From Bordetella parapertussis (GTDB lineage: Bacteria > Pseudomonadota > Gammaproteobacteria > Burkholderiales > Burkholderiaceae_A), in contig CAMCRF010000014.1 in NCBI GenBank assembly GCA_945877235.1, positions 1 through 38,957 on the forward strand: 38,957 nucleotides of DNA. The letters are read 5' to 3'. Both the position numbers and the translations under genes were made by a program. This document shows, in pieces, positions 19,848 to 26,413 of the stretch. The notes beneath the pieces are model-generated. The model was not told where the DNA came from. It did not search any database and saw only the letters and a program-made list of their open reading frames with translations. Position 1 is the first letter of the stretch. The number at the start of each line of letters is the position of its first letter.

Positions 19848-20390
19848 CTACTTCGCAAACTTGGCCACACGCTCACCATAGAGCCGGGCGGTCTCAAGGT
19901 CACCCGCGTTGACCTCATCGGCGCCAGCGTCCGAGGGAGTCTGCATCATGGCGCCTGCGAACGAACCGACGTAGTTCACATCGTCGCGTTTTGCAGCCTT
20001 GGCATTAGAGGGCATGAGGCCAGTCCCCACCCATACGCCACCATGTTGCATGGCGAGCGTAATGAAGTAATGAATGGTCGAGTGCTTGTCCCCATTCATG
20101 GTGGCGGAGTTGGTGAAGCCCCCGAACACCTTGTCCTTCCACTTTTGAGTAAACCAGGCCTTCGAGCTTGCATCTGCAAACTTTTTGAACTGCCAGCTAA
20201 CCGAGCCCATGTAGGTCGGTGACCCCATGATGATGGCGTCTGCTGCATCGAGGGCGGCCCACTGGGCCTCGGTGATATCTCCATTGGCATCAATGGCAAT
20301 GAGCTCCGCCCCCGCACCCTTTGCAACGGCCTCTGCCTGCTTAGCGGTGTGCCCATAGCCACTGTGATAAACCACGACAACTTTTGACAT
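19848..20390 (-). CDS. Flavodoxin-fold NAD(P)H-dependent oxidoreductase (WrbA/NADPH:quinone reductase-like)
   Basis: 180 residues. VVVVYHSGYGHTAKQAEAV is the FMN-phosphate loop, AIIMGSPTYMGSVSWQFKKF the second FMN-contact region and GGFTNSATMNGDKHSTI the third. It resembles WrbA but is shorter. Likely a two-electron quinone reductase or flavin-binding stress protein. It follows the pirin gene by 12 bases in the same operon, opposite a LysR regulator, a common arrangement for electrophile/quinone response. Confidence 0.87.
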   Translation of the reverse strand: MSKVVVVYHSGYGHTAKQAEAVAKGAGAELIAIDANGDITEAQWAALDAADAIIMGSPTYMGSVSWQFKKFADASSKAWFTQKWKDKVFGGFTNSATMNGDKHSTIHYFITLAMQHGGVWVGTGLMPSNAKAAKRDDVNYVGSFAGAMMQTPSDAGADEVNAGDLETARLYGERVAKFAK

Positions 20391-20402
20391 GCTGAACTCC
20401 TT

Positions 20403-21107
20403 TTAGGTTGAGTGAAGATCAAAGACCAAAACTTCTGCTTGCGTTCCCTGTAACACCTCCAGTGACGACTCTTGTTCCACCATCAATGCGTCGCCCGCTG
20501 AGAGCGCGATGCCATTCACAACGAGGCAACCCCGAATGAGGTGCACATAAGCTTTTCGATGCGGTGCGATGGCATATTGAGCCTGCTCAGCGCCATCGAA
20601 GAGGCCCGCATATATCGACGCGTCGGCATGCATGCTGACCACAGCATCAGACCCGAAGGGCCCTGCAATCTTGAGCAACCGGCCTCGCTTGTCAGCCGGA
20701 TGGATTGCGCGCTGCTCGTAGCTGGGGGTAACACCTTGCGCACTGGGTTCAATCCAGATCTGCAGAAAATGGGTCTCAGCGGACTTCGCGCGATTGAACT
20801 CGCTATGGGTAACGCCTGTACCGGCAGACATGCGCTGGATATCGCCTGGCGGAATGGTCTCGATATTGCCCATGCTGTCCTTGTGAGCCAGCTCACCAGA
20901 GAGGACATAGCTAATGATTTCCATGTCGCGATGGCTGTGGGTGCCGAACCCCATGCCGGGTGCGACCCGGTCCTCGTTAATGACACGCAGATTCCCCCAC
21001 CCCATAAAGGCAGGGTCGTAGTAGCTCGCAAACGAAAAGGAATGTGCACTCTTGAGCCAGCCATGATTGGCCTGCCCGCGCTCTGAAGATTTGCGTGATG
21101 TGATCAT
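20403..21107 (-). CDS. Pirin family protein (YhhW-like)
   Basis: 234 residues, bicupin. The N-terminal cupin has the metal ligands in GTHSHRDMEIISYV (two His and the Glu) and GTGVTHSEFN (His). Bacterial pirins such as YhhW oxidise quercetin or regulate enzymes; the role here is unknown. The start, ATG 21107, lies 74 bases from the divergent LysR ATG, leaving a compact shared promoter. It is cotranscribed with the flavodoxin gene. Confidence 0.9.
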   Translation of the reverse strand: MITSRKSSERGQANHGWLKSAHSFSFASYYDPAFMGWGNLRVINEDRVAPGMGFGTHSHRDMEIISYVLSGELAHKDSMGNIETIPPGDIQRMSAGTGVTHSEFNRAKSAETHFLQIWIEPSAQGVTPSYEQRAIHPADKRGRLLKIAGPFGSDAVVSMHADASIYAGLFDGAEQAQYAIAPHRKAYVHLIRGCLVVNGIALSAGDALMVEQESSLEVLQGTQAEVLVFDLHST

Positions 21108-21181
21108 GAGCGCAGTCTATTGGCCCAAAATACCCTAATAAACATGTGCAAAATGAACACTCTGTTTACAATTTAGGAACA

Positions 21182-22084
21182 ATGGACAAATTCCAAGAAA
21201 TCCATGTGTTCGTGAGCGTTGCCGAGCAAGGCAGCTTTGTATCTGCAAGCCAATCGCTTCGCATGTCGAAAGCGGCTGTCTCGCGGCATGTGTCTGAACT
21301 GGAGAAGCGGCTTGGCGTGCGGCTTATCCACCGCACGACACGTAGACTCTCGCTCACACCCGAAGGCGAGATCTTTCTTGCACGATGTCGAGAGATTCTC
21401 ACCAGCATCGAAGCATCAGAGGACGAGATCCAGACGCATCGTTTAACCGCCAGTGGCACGCTGCGCGTGACTGGCCCTGTGAGTTTTGGCATCAAGCACT
21501 TAGCGCCGCTGTGGAGTGACTTTCTGCGCGAGTATCCGTCGCTCAAGCTCGAGCTAGAGCTCTCTGACCGCGTGATTGATCTCGTAGATGAGGGCTACGA
21601 CCTCGCCATTCGCATCGGTCAGCTGAGCGACTCTACCCTGATCTCTCGCACACTCACGCGCACACGGCTGGTTCTTTGTGCATCGCCAGACTATTTAAGT
21701 CGACGCGGCGCCCCCAACCATCCATCGGAACTTGCTCAACACGAGACCTTTGCCTACAGCCTGCTCTCTACTGGAGATAGCTGGCGGTTCATGGGACCCG
21801 ATGGCGCTGTGGATGTGCGCGTGACGGCCCGCATGCGATCAAACAACGGTGACACGGGCGTGGAGGTCTGCCTGCGTGGCGGAGGCGTTCATCTCTGGCC
21901 TACTTTCCTAATTGAAGATCATCTCAGAAGCGGAAGACTCATTGAGCTGCTGCCCGAGTTCAGAGCACCCACCCTCGGGATCAATGCGGTTTATCCGAGT
22001 CGAAAACTCGTCTCACCCAAGGTGCGGGCCGCTGTCGAATTCCTGGAAACGCGCTTGGGCCAGAGCAGTTGGGCCAGTATCTAG
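21182..22084 (+). CDS. LysR-family transcriptional regulator
   Basis: 300 residues. The N-terminal winged HTH is FVSVAEQGSFVSASQSLRMSKAAVSRHVSELEKRLGVRLI (residues ~10-48), followed by a linker and a periplasmic-binding-like effector domain (TLRVTGPVSFGIKHLAPL, LAIRIGQL, GVEVCLRGGGV). ATG 21182 has AGGAAC just upstream; the ORF could extend to 21146 but without domain. It diverges from pirin-flavodoxin and probably controls it. The ligand is unknown. Confidence 0.9.
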   Translation: MDKFQEIHVFVSVAEQGSFVSASQSLRMSKAAVSRHVSELEKRLGVRLIHRTTRRLSLTPEGEIFLARCREILTSIEASEDEIQTHRLTASGTLRVTGPVSFGIKHLAPLWSDFLREYPSLKLELELSDRVIDLVDEGYDLAIRIGQLSDSTLISRTLTRTRLVLCASPDYLSRRGAPNHPSELAQHETFAYSLLSTGDSWRFMGPDGAVDVRVTARMRSNNGDTGVEVCLRGGGVHLWPTFLIEDHLRSGRLIELLPEFRAPTLGINAVYPSRKLVSPKVRAAVEFLETRLGQSSWASI

Positions 22085-22090
22085 GCAAAC

Positions 22091-22897
22091 GTGCAAATGA
22101 CTTCTCGCGTCATCTCCCTTGCAAGCCTTTTAGCACTTGCTGTTTCCATCACCTTCCATGCCCTGCTCATTGGGGGCATTAACGCCCTGCTGCTCCATGA
22201 GAAGGATGAGGATAGCCCCCCACTCAAGACCGTGGAAGTGATCATGATTCCTGAGTCGAGGCCAAAGGTCACGAGTACCCCTGCCCCAGCCAAGCAGTCT
22301 CCTCCCGCCTCGATGGATGCGCCTCCCCCGCCCAGCGCAGAGGAATGGAAACTCGCCTCCACTTACACCCTTAAAAATAGCAAGCGTTACAGGAATGCCT
22401 GGGGACAGCAGGTTCGCAGCATGATGGGCACTGCAGTTGAAGGACCCGACCAGGGCGTGGTGCGATTTGAGATTGAGATCGCACCCAGCGGGAAGGTTGT
22501 GCGAGTAGACACCCTCTGGACCACCTCCGAGAGGGCCGAGACGCTTGCAAGAGCCGCGATCGCCAAGTTACCGCCTCTGCCACCAACGCCAACCGGAAAG
22601 CCGCTTATCTTTGAGAAAACAATCTCATTTCAACCGTTTGAGTCTGGGTGGCCACCCATCTATAAGTTCGATTGCCTTCCCGACCCGCCCAAGCCTCCGT
22701 ACCCCTGGGCCTGGGATGGCGTCTCTCCTCCGAATCCGCCCGGATACGATGCAGTGAAGCGCATGAAGGTTGAACCTGCCGCCCCTCGCCCGACCGAATG
22801 TCCCGATGCACCAGAGGATTCAGTTGAAGCGGAGGCTGCAGATATGCAGCGCCAGTTTGATATGTGGGAATCGAGCAGACTCGACACGAAGCGTTGA
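22091..22897 (+). CDS. TonB-like energy transducer with a C-terminal extension
   Basis: 268 residues from GTG 22091 (ATG 22097 is an alternative). One N-terminal membrane anchor (LASLLALAVSITFHALLIGGI, ~7-27) is followed by a Pro-rich spacer and a TonB C-terminal-like domain at ~100-180 (VVRFEIEIAPSGKVVRVDTL, AAIAKLPPLPP). TonB passes proton-motive energy from ExbBD to outer-membrane receptors. Unlike normal TonB, about 85 residues follow, rich in Pro and Trp/Tyr (LPDPPKPPYPWAWDG), with two Cys and an acidic tail. No exbB/exbD is nearby. Begins 6 bases after the LysR stop. Alternative: a TolA-like or other periplasm-spanning protein. Confidence 0.65.
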   Translation: MQMTSRVISLASLLALAVSITFHALLIGGINALLLHEKDEDSPPLKTVEVIMIPESRPKVTSTPAPAKQSPPASMDAPPPPSAEEWKLASTYTLKNSKRYRNAWGQQVRSMMGTAVEGPDQGVVRFEIEIAPSGKVVRVDTLWTTSERAETLARAAIAKLPPLPPTPTGKPLIFEKTISFQPFESGWPPIYKFDCLPDPPKPPYPWAWDGVSPPNPPGYDAVKRMKVEPAAPRPTECPDAPEDSVEAEAADMQRQFDMWESSRLDTKR

Positions 22898-22900
22898 GAA

Positions 22901-23084
22901 ATGGGGGCAGGAATCGAACAGACGGTTAAATTCAGGCATAAAGGCGTTGAGCGCTTCTTCAGTTCCGGCTCACGTGCCGGTATACAAGCCGCTCATGCCC
23001 CGCGCCTAGCTCGGCAACTGGCGTCTGACTTTTGCGTTTGAAAACGGCGATGCCATCCTGGCGGACTACCAGGATTACCACTGA
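22901..23084 (+). pseudogene. higB: higB toxin remnant with internal deletion
   Basis: The first part, from ATG 22901, reads VKFRHKGVERFFSSGSRAGI, the HigB/RelE N-terminus, and runs out of frame. From about 23013 another frame reads NWRLTFAFENGDAILADYQ and ends DYH at TGA 23082-23084, the normal HigB C-terminus. About 35-40 middle residues are missing, and the two parts differ by one frame. The toxin should therefore be dead. The higA antitoxin ATG follows after seven bases, keeping the usual toxin-first order. Confidence 0.75.
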
Positions 23085-23091
23085 GGTGATC

Positions 23092-23412
23092 ATGAGTTCA
23101 ATTTTCAACCCCCCACACCCCGGCCTCACTTTGAGGGACGACATCCTGCCCGCCCTGAATCTGCAGGTCGGCGAAGCAGCCACCCAGTTGGGCGTGGACC
23201 GCACGACGCTCTCCAAGGTTATCAATGGACGGGCCGCCATCAGCCCGGCGATGGCACTGCGCATCGAACGCTGGCTCGGCCGGGATCAAGGAGGCGCAGC
23301 TGAAGTGTGGTTAGCGCAGCAGGCTGCGTACGATCTTTGGCAGGCGCGTGCGGCGGCGAAGGCGAGCAAGTCGCTCTCTTGTATCAAGACACTCAAGCTT
23401 CGGACTGCATGA
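23092..23412 (+). CDS. higA: HigA-type antitoxin (XRE HTH)
   Basis: 106 residues. NPPHPGLTLRDDILPALNLQV and EAATQLGVDRTTLSKVINGRAAISPAMALRIERWLG give the HigA helix-turn-helix, and AYDLWQAR is the conserved C-terminal signature. It should bind the higBA promoter and neutralise HigB, but the partner gene directly upstream is broken, so this is an orphan antitoxin. ATG 23092 is chosen; the frame opens earlier inside the higB remnant. Confidence 0.88.
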   Translation: MSSIFNPPHPGLTLRDDILPALNLQVGEAATQLGVDRTTLSKVINGRAAISPAMALRIERWLGRDQGGAAEVWLAQQAAYDLWQARAAAKASKSLSCIKTLKLRTA

Positions 23413-23497
23413 GGCTATGAAAGGAACATATGCTGACATTCACCCCCTGTCTGCTTGGGGTGAGACATCCTTCGTCTACAACCCTAGTCGAAGGCAC

Positions 23498-23571
23498 TAG
23501 CCTTCGTTTATCTCCGGATGTCATCCAACGCTGGAGGGCAACTGGGCCTGGCTGGCAAACTCCTATGGCGG
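23498..23571 (+). pseudogene. brnA antitoxin C-terminal fragment
   Basis: 74 bases closely match 25363-25436 of the intact brnA gene (about 90 percent by eye). The frame reads TSLRLSPDVIQRWRATGPGW, against ISLRLPPDVIERWKATGPGW in BrnA. The start and the rest of the gene are absent. It shows that another brnTA-like module once stood here or that a piece was duplicated. Confidence 0.7.
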
Positions 23572-23689
23572 GAGCTCCGCCCGATGCTAGAAACAGGCCT
23601 TGCAACGGGCATGTTCCCGAGTAACAACAAGATTAAAGGGGGCCTGCGATGTACATTCATGTGTATACAAATCCTGCGGGGTCGCCTAA

Positions 23690-23705
23690 GATGTACGTGT
23701 ACATC
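23690..23705. promoter_or_regulatory. vapBC operator candidate
   Basis: GATGTAC-GT-GTACATC, a perfect 7-base inverted repeat 25 bases before the vapB ATG. A further GATGTAC lies at 23648-23654. VapBC complexes repress their own promoters through such sites. Confidence 0.55.
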
Positions 23706-23730
23706 CAATCACCACCCAAAGAGGCCAGTC

Positions 23731-23967
23731 ATGGCGAACACCAAACTGTTCAAGAACGGCAACTCGCAGGCCGTGCGAATCCCCTCCGAACTTGCTTACA
23801 GCAGTTGGGATATCGAACTGGTCATCGAGCGCCAGGGCGATGAGTTGCGCATCCGGCCTGCCCGGCGGCGGATGGGCGACGTGCTGAGCACGTTTGCGCA
23901 GTTCTCACCTGATTTCATGAGCGAGGGACGCGGCCTGAGCATTGAAGGCGAACGCGAGCCGCTATGA
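23731..23967 (+). CDS. vapB: VapB antitoxin (AbrB/SpoVT-type)
   Basis: 78 residues. KLFKNGNSQAVRIPSEL is the swapped-hairpin AbrB DNA-binding domain of VapB/MazE-like antitoxins, with VIERQGDELRIRP completing the fold. The C-terminal tail (LSTFAQFSPDF) should wrap the VapC toxin. ATG 23731 follows the palindromic operator; the stop overlaps vapC by four bases (ATGA). Confidence 0.9.
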   Translation: MANTKLFKNGNSQAVRIPSELAYSSWDIELVIERQGDELRIRPARRRMGDVLSTFAQFSPDFMSEGRGLSIEGEREPL

Positions 23968-24374
23968 AACCCAAATTCATGCTGGACACCAACATGTGCA
24001 TCTACCTGATGAAGCATCAGCCACCACAGGTTCGGGCACGCTTTGCCGAGTGCTTTGTTGGCGACGTGGTGATCTCGGCCATAACCTTGGCTGAACTCGA
24101 GTTCGGGGTGGTGATCTCGGGTGAGTCTCAAGAACACAATCAAACCCAGCTCAATAGCCTACTTGAGGACATCTTGGTTGCGCCCTTCGAGGCCGGCGCA
24201 GCGCGGGCCTATGGCCCGCTGAGGGCAGCGAACCGAAAGCGCAACAAAAACGCGCTTGACAAACTGATCGCGTCACATGCTCTGTCGCTGGGGGTGACGC
24301 TGGTCACCAATAACGAGGCCGATTTCCGGAGCTTCGCTGGCTTGAACGTCGAGAACTGGGTCAGCAACCACTGA
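23964..24374 (+). CDS. vapC: VapC toxin, PIN-domain ribonuclease
   Basis: 136 residues. All four acidic residues of the PIN active site are present: D8 (FMLDTN), E44 (LAELEFG), D100 (ALDKLIASHA) and D121 (NNEADF). VapC toxins cut initiator tRNA or rRNA; the target is not predictable here. The module looks intact and is the only complete pair on this side of the higBA remnant. Confidence 0.92.
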   Translation: MKPKFMLDTNMCIYLMKHQPPQVRARFAECFVGDVVISAITLAELEFGVVISGESQEHNQTQLNSLLEDILVAPFEAGAARAYGPLRAANRKRNKNALDKLIASHALSLGVTLVTNNEADFRSFAGLNVENWVSNH

Positions 24375-24390
24375 TCAACATCAATCGATT

Positions 24391-24606
24391 TCAAAGGCAC
24401 ACGTTCAAGCCATTGCCAAGCAGCCTTCCCAGACGAAGCGCCATCTCGGCTGACACGCCGCTGCGCTCGGCCAACACCGAGTGCAAGGTCTGGCGGGAAA
24501 CGCCCATGCTACGGGCGAAGGCGCTGACAGAAATGCCCGGCAAGCTGGGCAACACATCTTCCCGAAGGACGGCTCCGGGATGGGTTGGTATACGTTTACG
24601 CATCAT
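24391..24606 (-). pseudogene. higA: HigA-type antitoxin, C-terminally truncated
   Basis: 71 residues. RIPTHPGAVLREDVLPSLPG and SVSAFARSMGVSRQTLHSVLAERSGVS are the HigA HTH, and the frame stops at GNGLNVCL, where family members continue GNxPxLWL plus about 20-25 residues. DNA binding may survive, but toxin contact could be lost. It follows a higB remnant that ends two bases upstream of the tandem ATG ATG start. Confidence 0.7.
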
Positions 24607-24703
24607 TTACTCCCAGTGATGATTCTCAAAATCTAGCTTCACGGCATTCTCACCCTGCCATTCAAAGCCTCTGAAGTCCTTTGTGCTTGGACCACTCAAT
24701 CAT
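24607..24703 (-). pseudogene. higB: Second higB toxin remnant with a large internal deletion
   Basis: On the minus strand ATG 24703 starts MIEWSKHKGLQRL, the HigB N-terminus, and hits TGA at 24662-24664. A second frame overlapping its end reads GFEWQGENAVKLDFENHHWE and stops at 24607-24609, matching the end of a HigB. Most of the catalytic middle is missing. It is independent of the remnant at 22901 but shows the same kind of damage. Confidence 0.6.
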
Positions 24704-24737
24704 GCAACGAGATGTAAAGGTGTTCTTTACACGTTGC
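24704..24737. promoter_or_regulatory. Nested inverted repeat upstream of the higBA remnant
   Basis: GCAACG ... TGTAAAG-GTGTT-CTTTACA ... CGTTGC: a perfect 7-base palindrome (24713-24731) framed by a second 6-base inverted repeat. It lies directly upstream of the remnant's ATG, where a HigA operator would be. From here to 24930 I find no gene. Confidence 0.55.
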
Positions 24738-24878
24738 AAGGGAGTCTTTCACCTGCCGTATCCGTAGTGAACAGCTTGGTGCTAGCTCATGTGGCCATGA
24801 GCAAGTTCGTGCTAGTAATTGTGGCGGGTCAAAGGGAATTGTTCAACTAACTCGCTCAGTTTTCAGACCGCCTGTTTT

Positions 24879-24910
24879 TGGTGGAGTCGGGGATTCGAAC
24901 TTGCGATCCC
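24879..24910 (-). other. tRNA/tmRNA 3'-end-like fragment
   Basis: On the minus strand this reads GCAAGTTCGAATCC then CCGACTCCACCA, a T-loop consensus followed by an encoded CCA end. The T-stem does not pair and no 5' half is present, so it is not a working tRNA. It could be an old attachment-site scar. Confidence 0.35.
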
Positions 24911-24930
24911 AACCTCTTTACAGATACCTA

Positions 24931-24948
24931 TTATTGTATATACAATAA
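24931..24948. promoter_or_regulatory. Perfect 18-base palindrome before brnT (operator candidate)
   Basis: TTATTGTATATACAATAA is fully self-complementary and ends three bases before the brnT ATG at 24952. It contains a TATA-like -10 element. BrnA represses brnTA through promoter palindromes in studied systems, so this is the likely operator. Confidence 0.65.
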
Positions 24949-24951
24949 CTC

Positions 24952-25227
24952 ATGCGGATTCTTTACGATCCAGGGAAACGTGACAAGACCCTTGTTGAAC
25001 GCGGACTTGATTTTGAAGATGCGGCGATAGTTTTCCAAGGCGTCACCGTTGAGATTCCAGACGAGCGTAAAGAATACGGTGAAGTGCGAATAATCTGCTT
25101 CGGACTTCTCAAGGGTCGCACCGTAGTCATTGGGTATACACCGCGTGGCGCGGATCGCCACATCTTCAGCATGAGAAAGGCAAACGATCGTGAGCAAACC
25201 CGTCTTGCGCCGTACCTCGGGCTCTGA
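24952..25227 (+). CDS. brnT: BrnT ribonuclease toxin
   Basis: 91 residues, RelE-like fold. VERGLDFEDAAIVFQGVTVE, then DERKEYGEVRIICFGLLKGRTVVIGYTPRG and IFSMRKANDRE are BrnT signatures; the conserved Arg and His of the active site are in RGADRHIFSMRKAN. The toxin inhibits translation. It has no usable Shine-Dalgarno because the operator palindrome abuts the ATG, so it may be leaderless. It overlaps brnA by 38 bases. Confidence 0.88.
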   Translation: MRILYDPGKRDKTLVERGLDFEDAAIVFQGVTVEIPDERKEYGEVRIICFGLLKGRTVVIGYTPRGADRHIFSMRKANDREQTRLAPYLGL

Positions 25228-25483
25228 CCTCAAGCGTGTCGATTCGCATGTGATCAAACCTCATGAATACAAGGAACTTCCCGAACTGACCGAGGATATG
25301 TTGGCTCGAGCGACACTGAGGAAAGGGGGAAGACCAAAATCAGTGAATCCGCGGCAAATGATTAGCCTTCGTTTACCACCGGATGTCATCGAACGCTGGA
25401 AGGCGACTGGGCCTGGCTGGCAAACTCGTATGGCGGAAAATCTAGCGAAGGGACCCTCAACACGGGCAAAACAGACCGCCTAG
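25190..25483 (+). CDS. brnA: BrnA antitoxin
   Basis: 97 residues from GTG 25190, inside the end of brnT. LPELTEDMLARATLRKGGRP and QMISLRLPPDVIERWKATGP form the family's acidic hinge and ribbon-helix-helix DNA-binding domain, ending GWQTRMAENLAK. It binds BrnT and represses the operon. Pieces of the same sequence occur at 19697 and 23498. An intrinsic terminator follows at 25560. Confidence 0.9.
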   Translation: MSKPVLRRTSGSDLKRVDSHVIKPHEYKELPELTEDMLARATLRKGGRPKSVNPRQMISLRLPPDVIERWKATGPGWQTRMAENLAKGPSTRAKQTA

Positions 25484-25559
25484 CAAAACTCTTTCGCTGG
25501 ACGTACAGATTGGCCGAGTTCGAATCCTGTGGCGGGGCAGGAATGATGGGGTTGCAAAC

Positions 25560-25580
25560 AGCCTCCGGTCAGGAGGTTTT
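25560..25580 (+). terminator. Intrinsic terminator after brnTA
   Basis: AGCCTCC-GGTCA-GGAGGTT hairpin (five GC-rich pairs extended by a G-T and an A-T pair) followed by TTTT and, after CCG, another TTTT. It lies 77 bases beyond the brnA stop. Confidence 0.6.
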
Positions 25581-25770
25581 CCGTTTTGGGTAAGCGGCAG
25601 GATTCGAACCCGCCAACCGAACTTGTGCCGTTTCTGCCTGATCGACCTCGACATGCCCTCGTGTGATGCGAAGGGCCTGACCGGAGGGTCGGTACGGCCT
25701 TGCGCTCACAAGGGGTGGGCAGACTCATGCTGGACAGACGTACGGCCCAAGCGGACCACTTGCGTAACTG

Positions 25771-25785
25771 TACGTCTATGACGTA
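25771..25785. promoter_or_regulatory. Operator candidate for the RelE/XRE module
   Basis: TACGTC-TAT-GACGTA, a 6-base inverted repeat 9 bases upstream of the GTG start at 25795. It overlaps a TATACT-like -10 element (25784-25789), a plausible site for repression by the XRE antitoxin. Confidence 0.5.
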
Positions 25786-25794
25786 TACTGTTTC

Positions 25795-26124
25795 GTGCTT
25801 TCCATCTATGAAACCCCCACGTTTGTGACCGAGGCTGACAAGCTCTGGTCAACCGAGGAGCGGCTCGAATTCATTGGGTGGATCGCGGGTGAGCCGGAAG
25901 CCGGCGCCGTCATCAAGGACAGTGGTGGGTGCAGGAAGGTTCGATGGTCGCGGCCAGGCACCGGAAAGAGCAGTGGCGTCCGGGTCATCTACTTCACACG
26001 GCTGGCCGCCGGGGAACTGTGCATGCTGCTCGTCTACCCGAAGTCGGCGCGCGACACGATTCCTGGCCACATCCTGCGCATGATTCGAAAGGAACTGGAA
26101 GATGGCATCGAACAAGAAGGTTAG
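25795..26124 (+). CDS. RelE/HigB-2-type toxin
   Basis: 109 residues from GTG. IYETPTFVTEADKLWSTEER and GGCRKVRWSRPGTGKSSGVRVIYFTRLAAGE, with VYPKSARDTIPGHILRMI, match the RelE/ParE-superfamily HigB-2 group that partners an XRE antitoxin. Members cleave mRNA on the ribosome. The 3' end overlaps the antitoxin gene by 23 bases, and the toxin-first order is typical. The frame appears intact. Confidence 0.85.
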   Translation: MLSIYETPTFVTEADKLWSTEERLEFIGWIAGEPEAGAVIKDSGGCRKVRWSRPGTGKSSGVRVIYFTRLAAGELCMLLVYPKSARDTIPGHILRMIRKELEDGIEQEG

Positions 26125-26407
26125 GAGTGCAACGAGCGAGGAATCGCTCGGGATGAAACTGCTGCAGTCGGTTCGCGAGATGAAGGCCCGCAACTTCGCC
26201 AGGACCACTGAAGTGGCTCCGAACGAGGTGGCGCTTGCACGCCAAGGCACGGGCCTATCGCAGGCCGAGTTCGCAGCTGCCCTGAGTATTTCCAAGAGAA
26301 CGCTGCAAGAGTGGGAACAGGGGCGTAGGTCCCCTTCCGGTGCCGCTCAGGCGTTGATTCGCATTGCCAGCAAGCACCCAGACGTGGTGCGGGAAGCGTT
26401 GGTGTGA
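26102..26407 (+). CDS. XRE-family antitoxin (HigA-2-like)
   Basis: 101 residues. A basic N-terminus is followed by NEVALARQGTGLSQAEFAAALSISKRTLQEWEQGRRSPSG, a clear Cro/C1 helix-turn-helix, and a short C-terminal helix (ALIRIASKHPDVV). It pairs with the RelE-like toxin whose gene it overlaps. A GNAT gene begins six bases after its stop. Confidence 0.88.
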   Translation: MASNKKVRSATSEESLGMKLLQSVREMKARNFARTTEVAPNEVALARQGTGLSQAEFAAALSISKRTLQEWEQGRRSPSGAAQALIRIASKHPDVVREALV

Positions 26408-26413
26408 TCACCG

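Larger units (their letters stand above)
23413..23730. other. Intergenic stretch: brnA fragment and vapBC promoter
   Basis: 318 bases without an intact gene. It holds a 74-base brnA fragment (23498-23571) and, just before vapB, short palindromes and a repeated GATGTAC motif. I see nothing else supportable. Confidence 0.6.
25484..25794. other. Gene-free stretch with terminator and tRNA-like scars
   Basis: 311 bases. It contains the brnTA terminator, two T-arm-like GTTCGAATCC motifs (plus strand near 25519, minus strand near 25605; the latter has a pairing T-stem) and the palindrome before the RelE gene. No complete tRNA can be folded from either, and I see no coding region. Confidence 0.5.

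Noticed and set aside
25590..25660. A complete tRNA gene on the minus strand
   Set aside because: A T-arm is present, but no matching acceptor 5' strand, D-arm or anticodon arm can be placed upstream.
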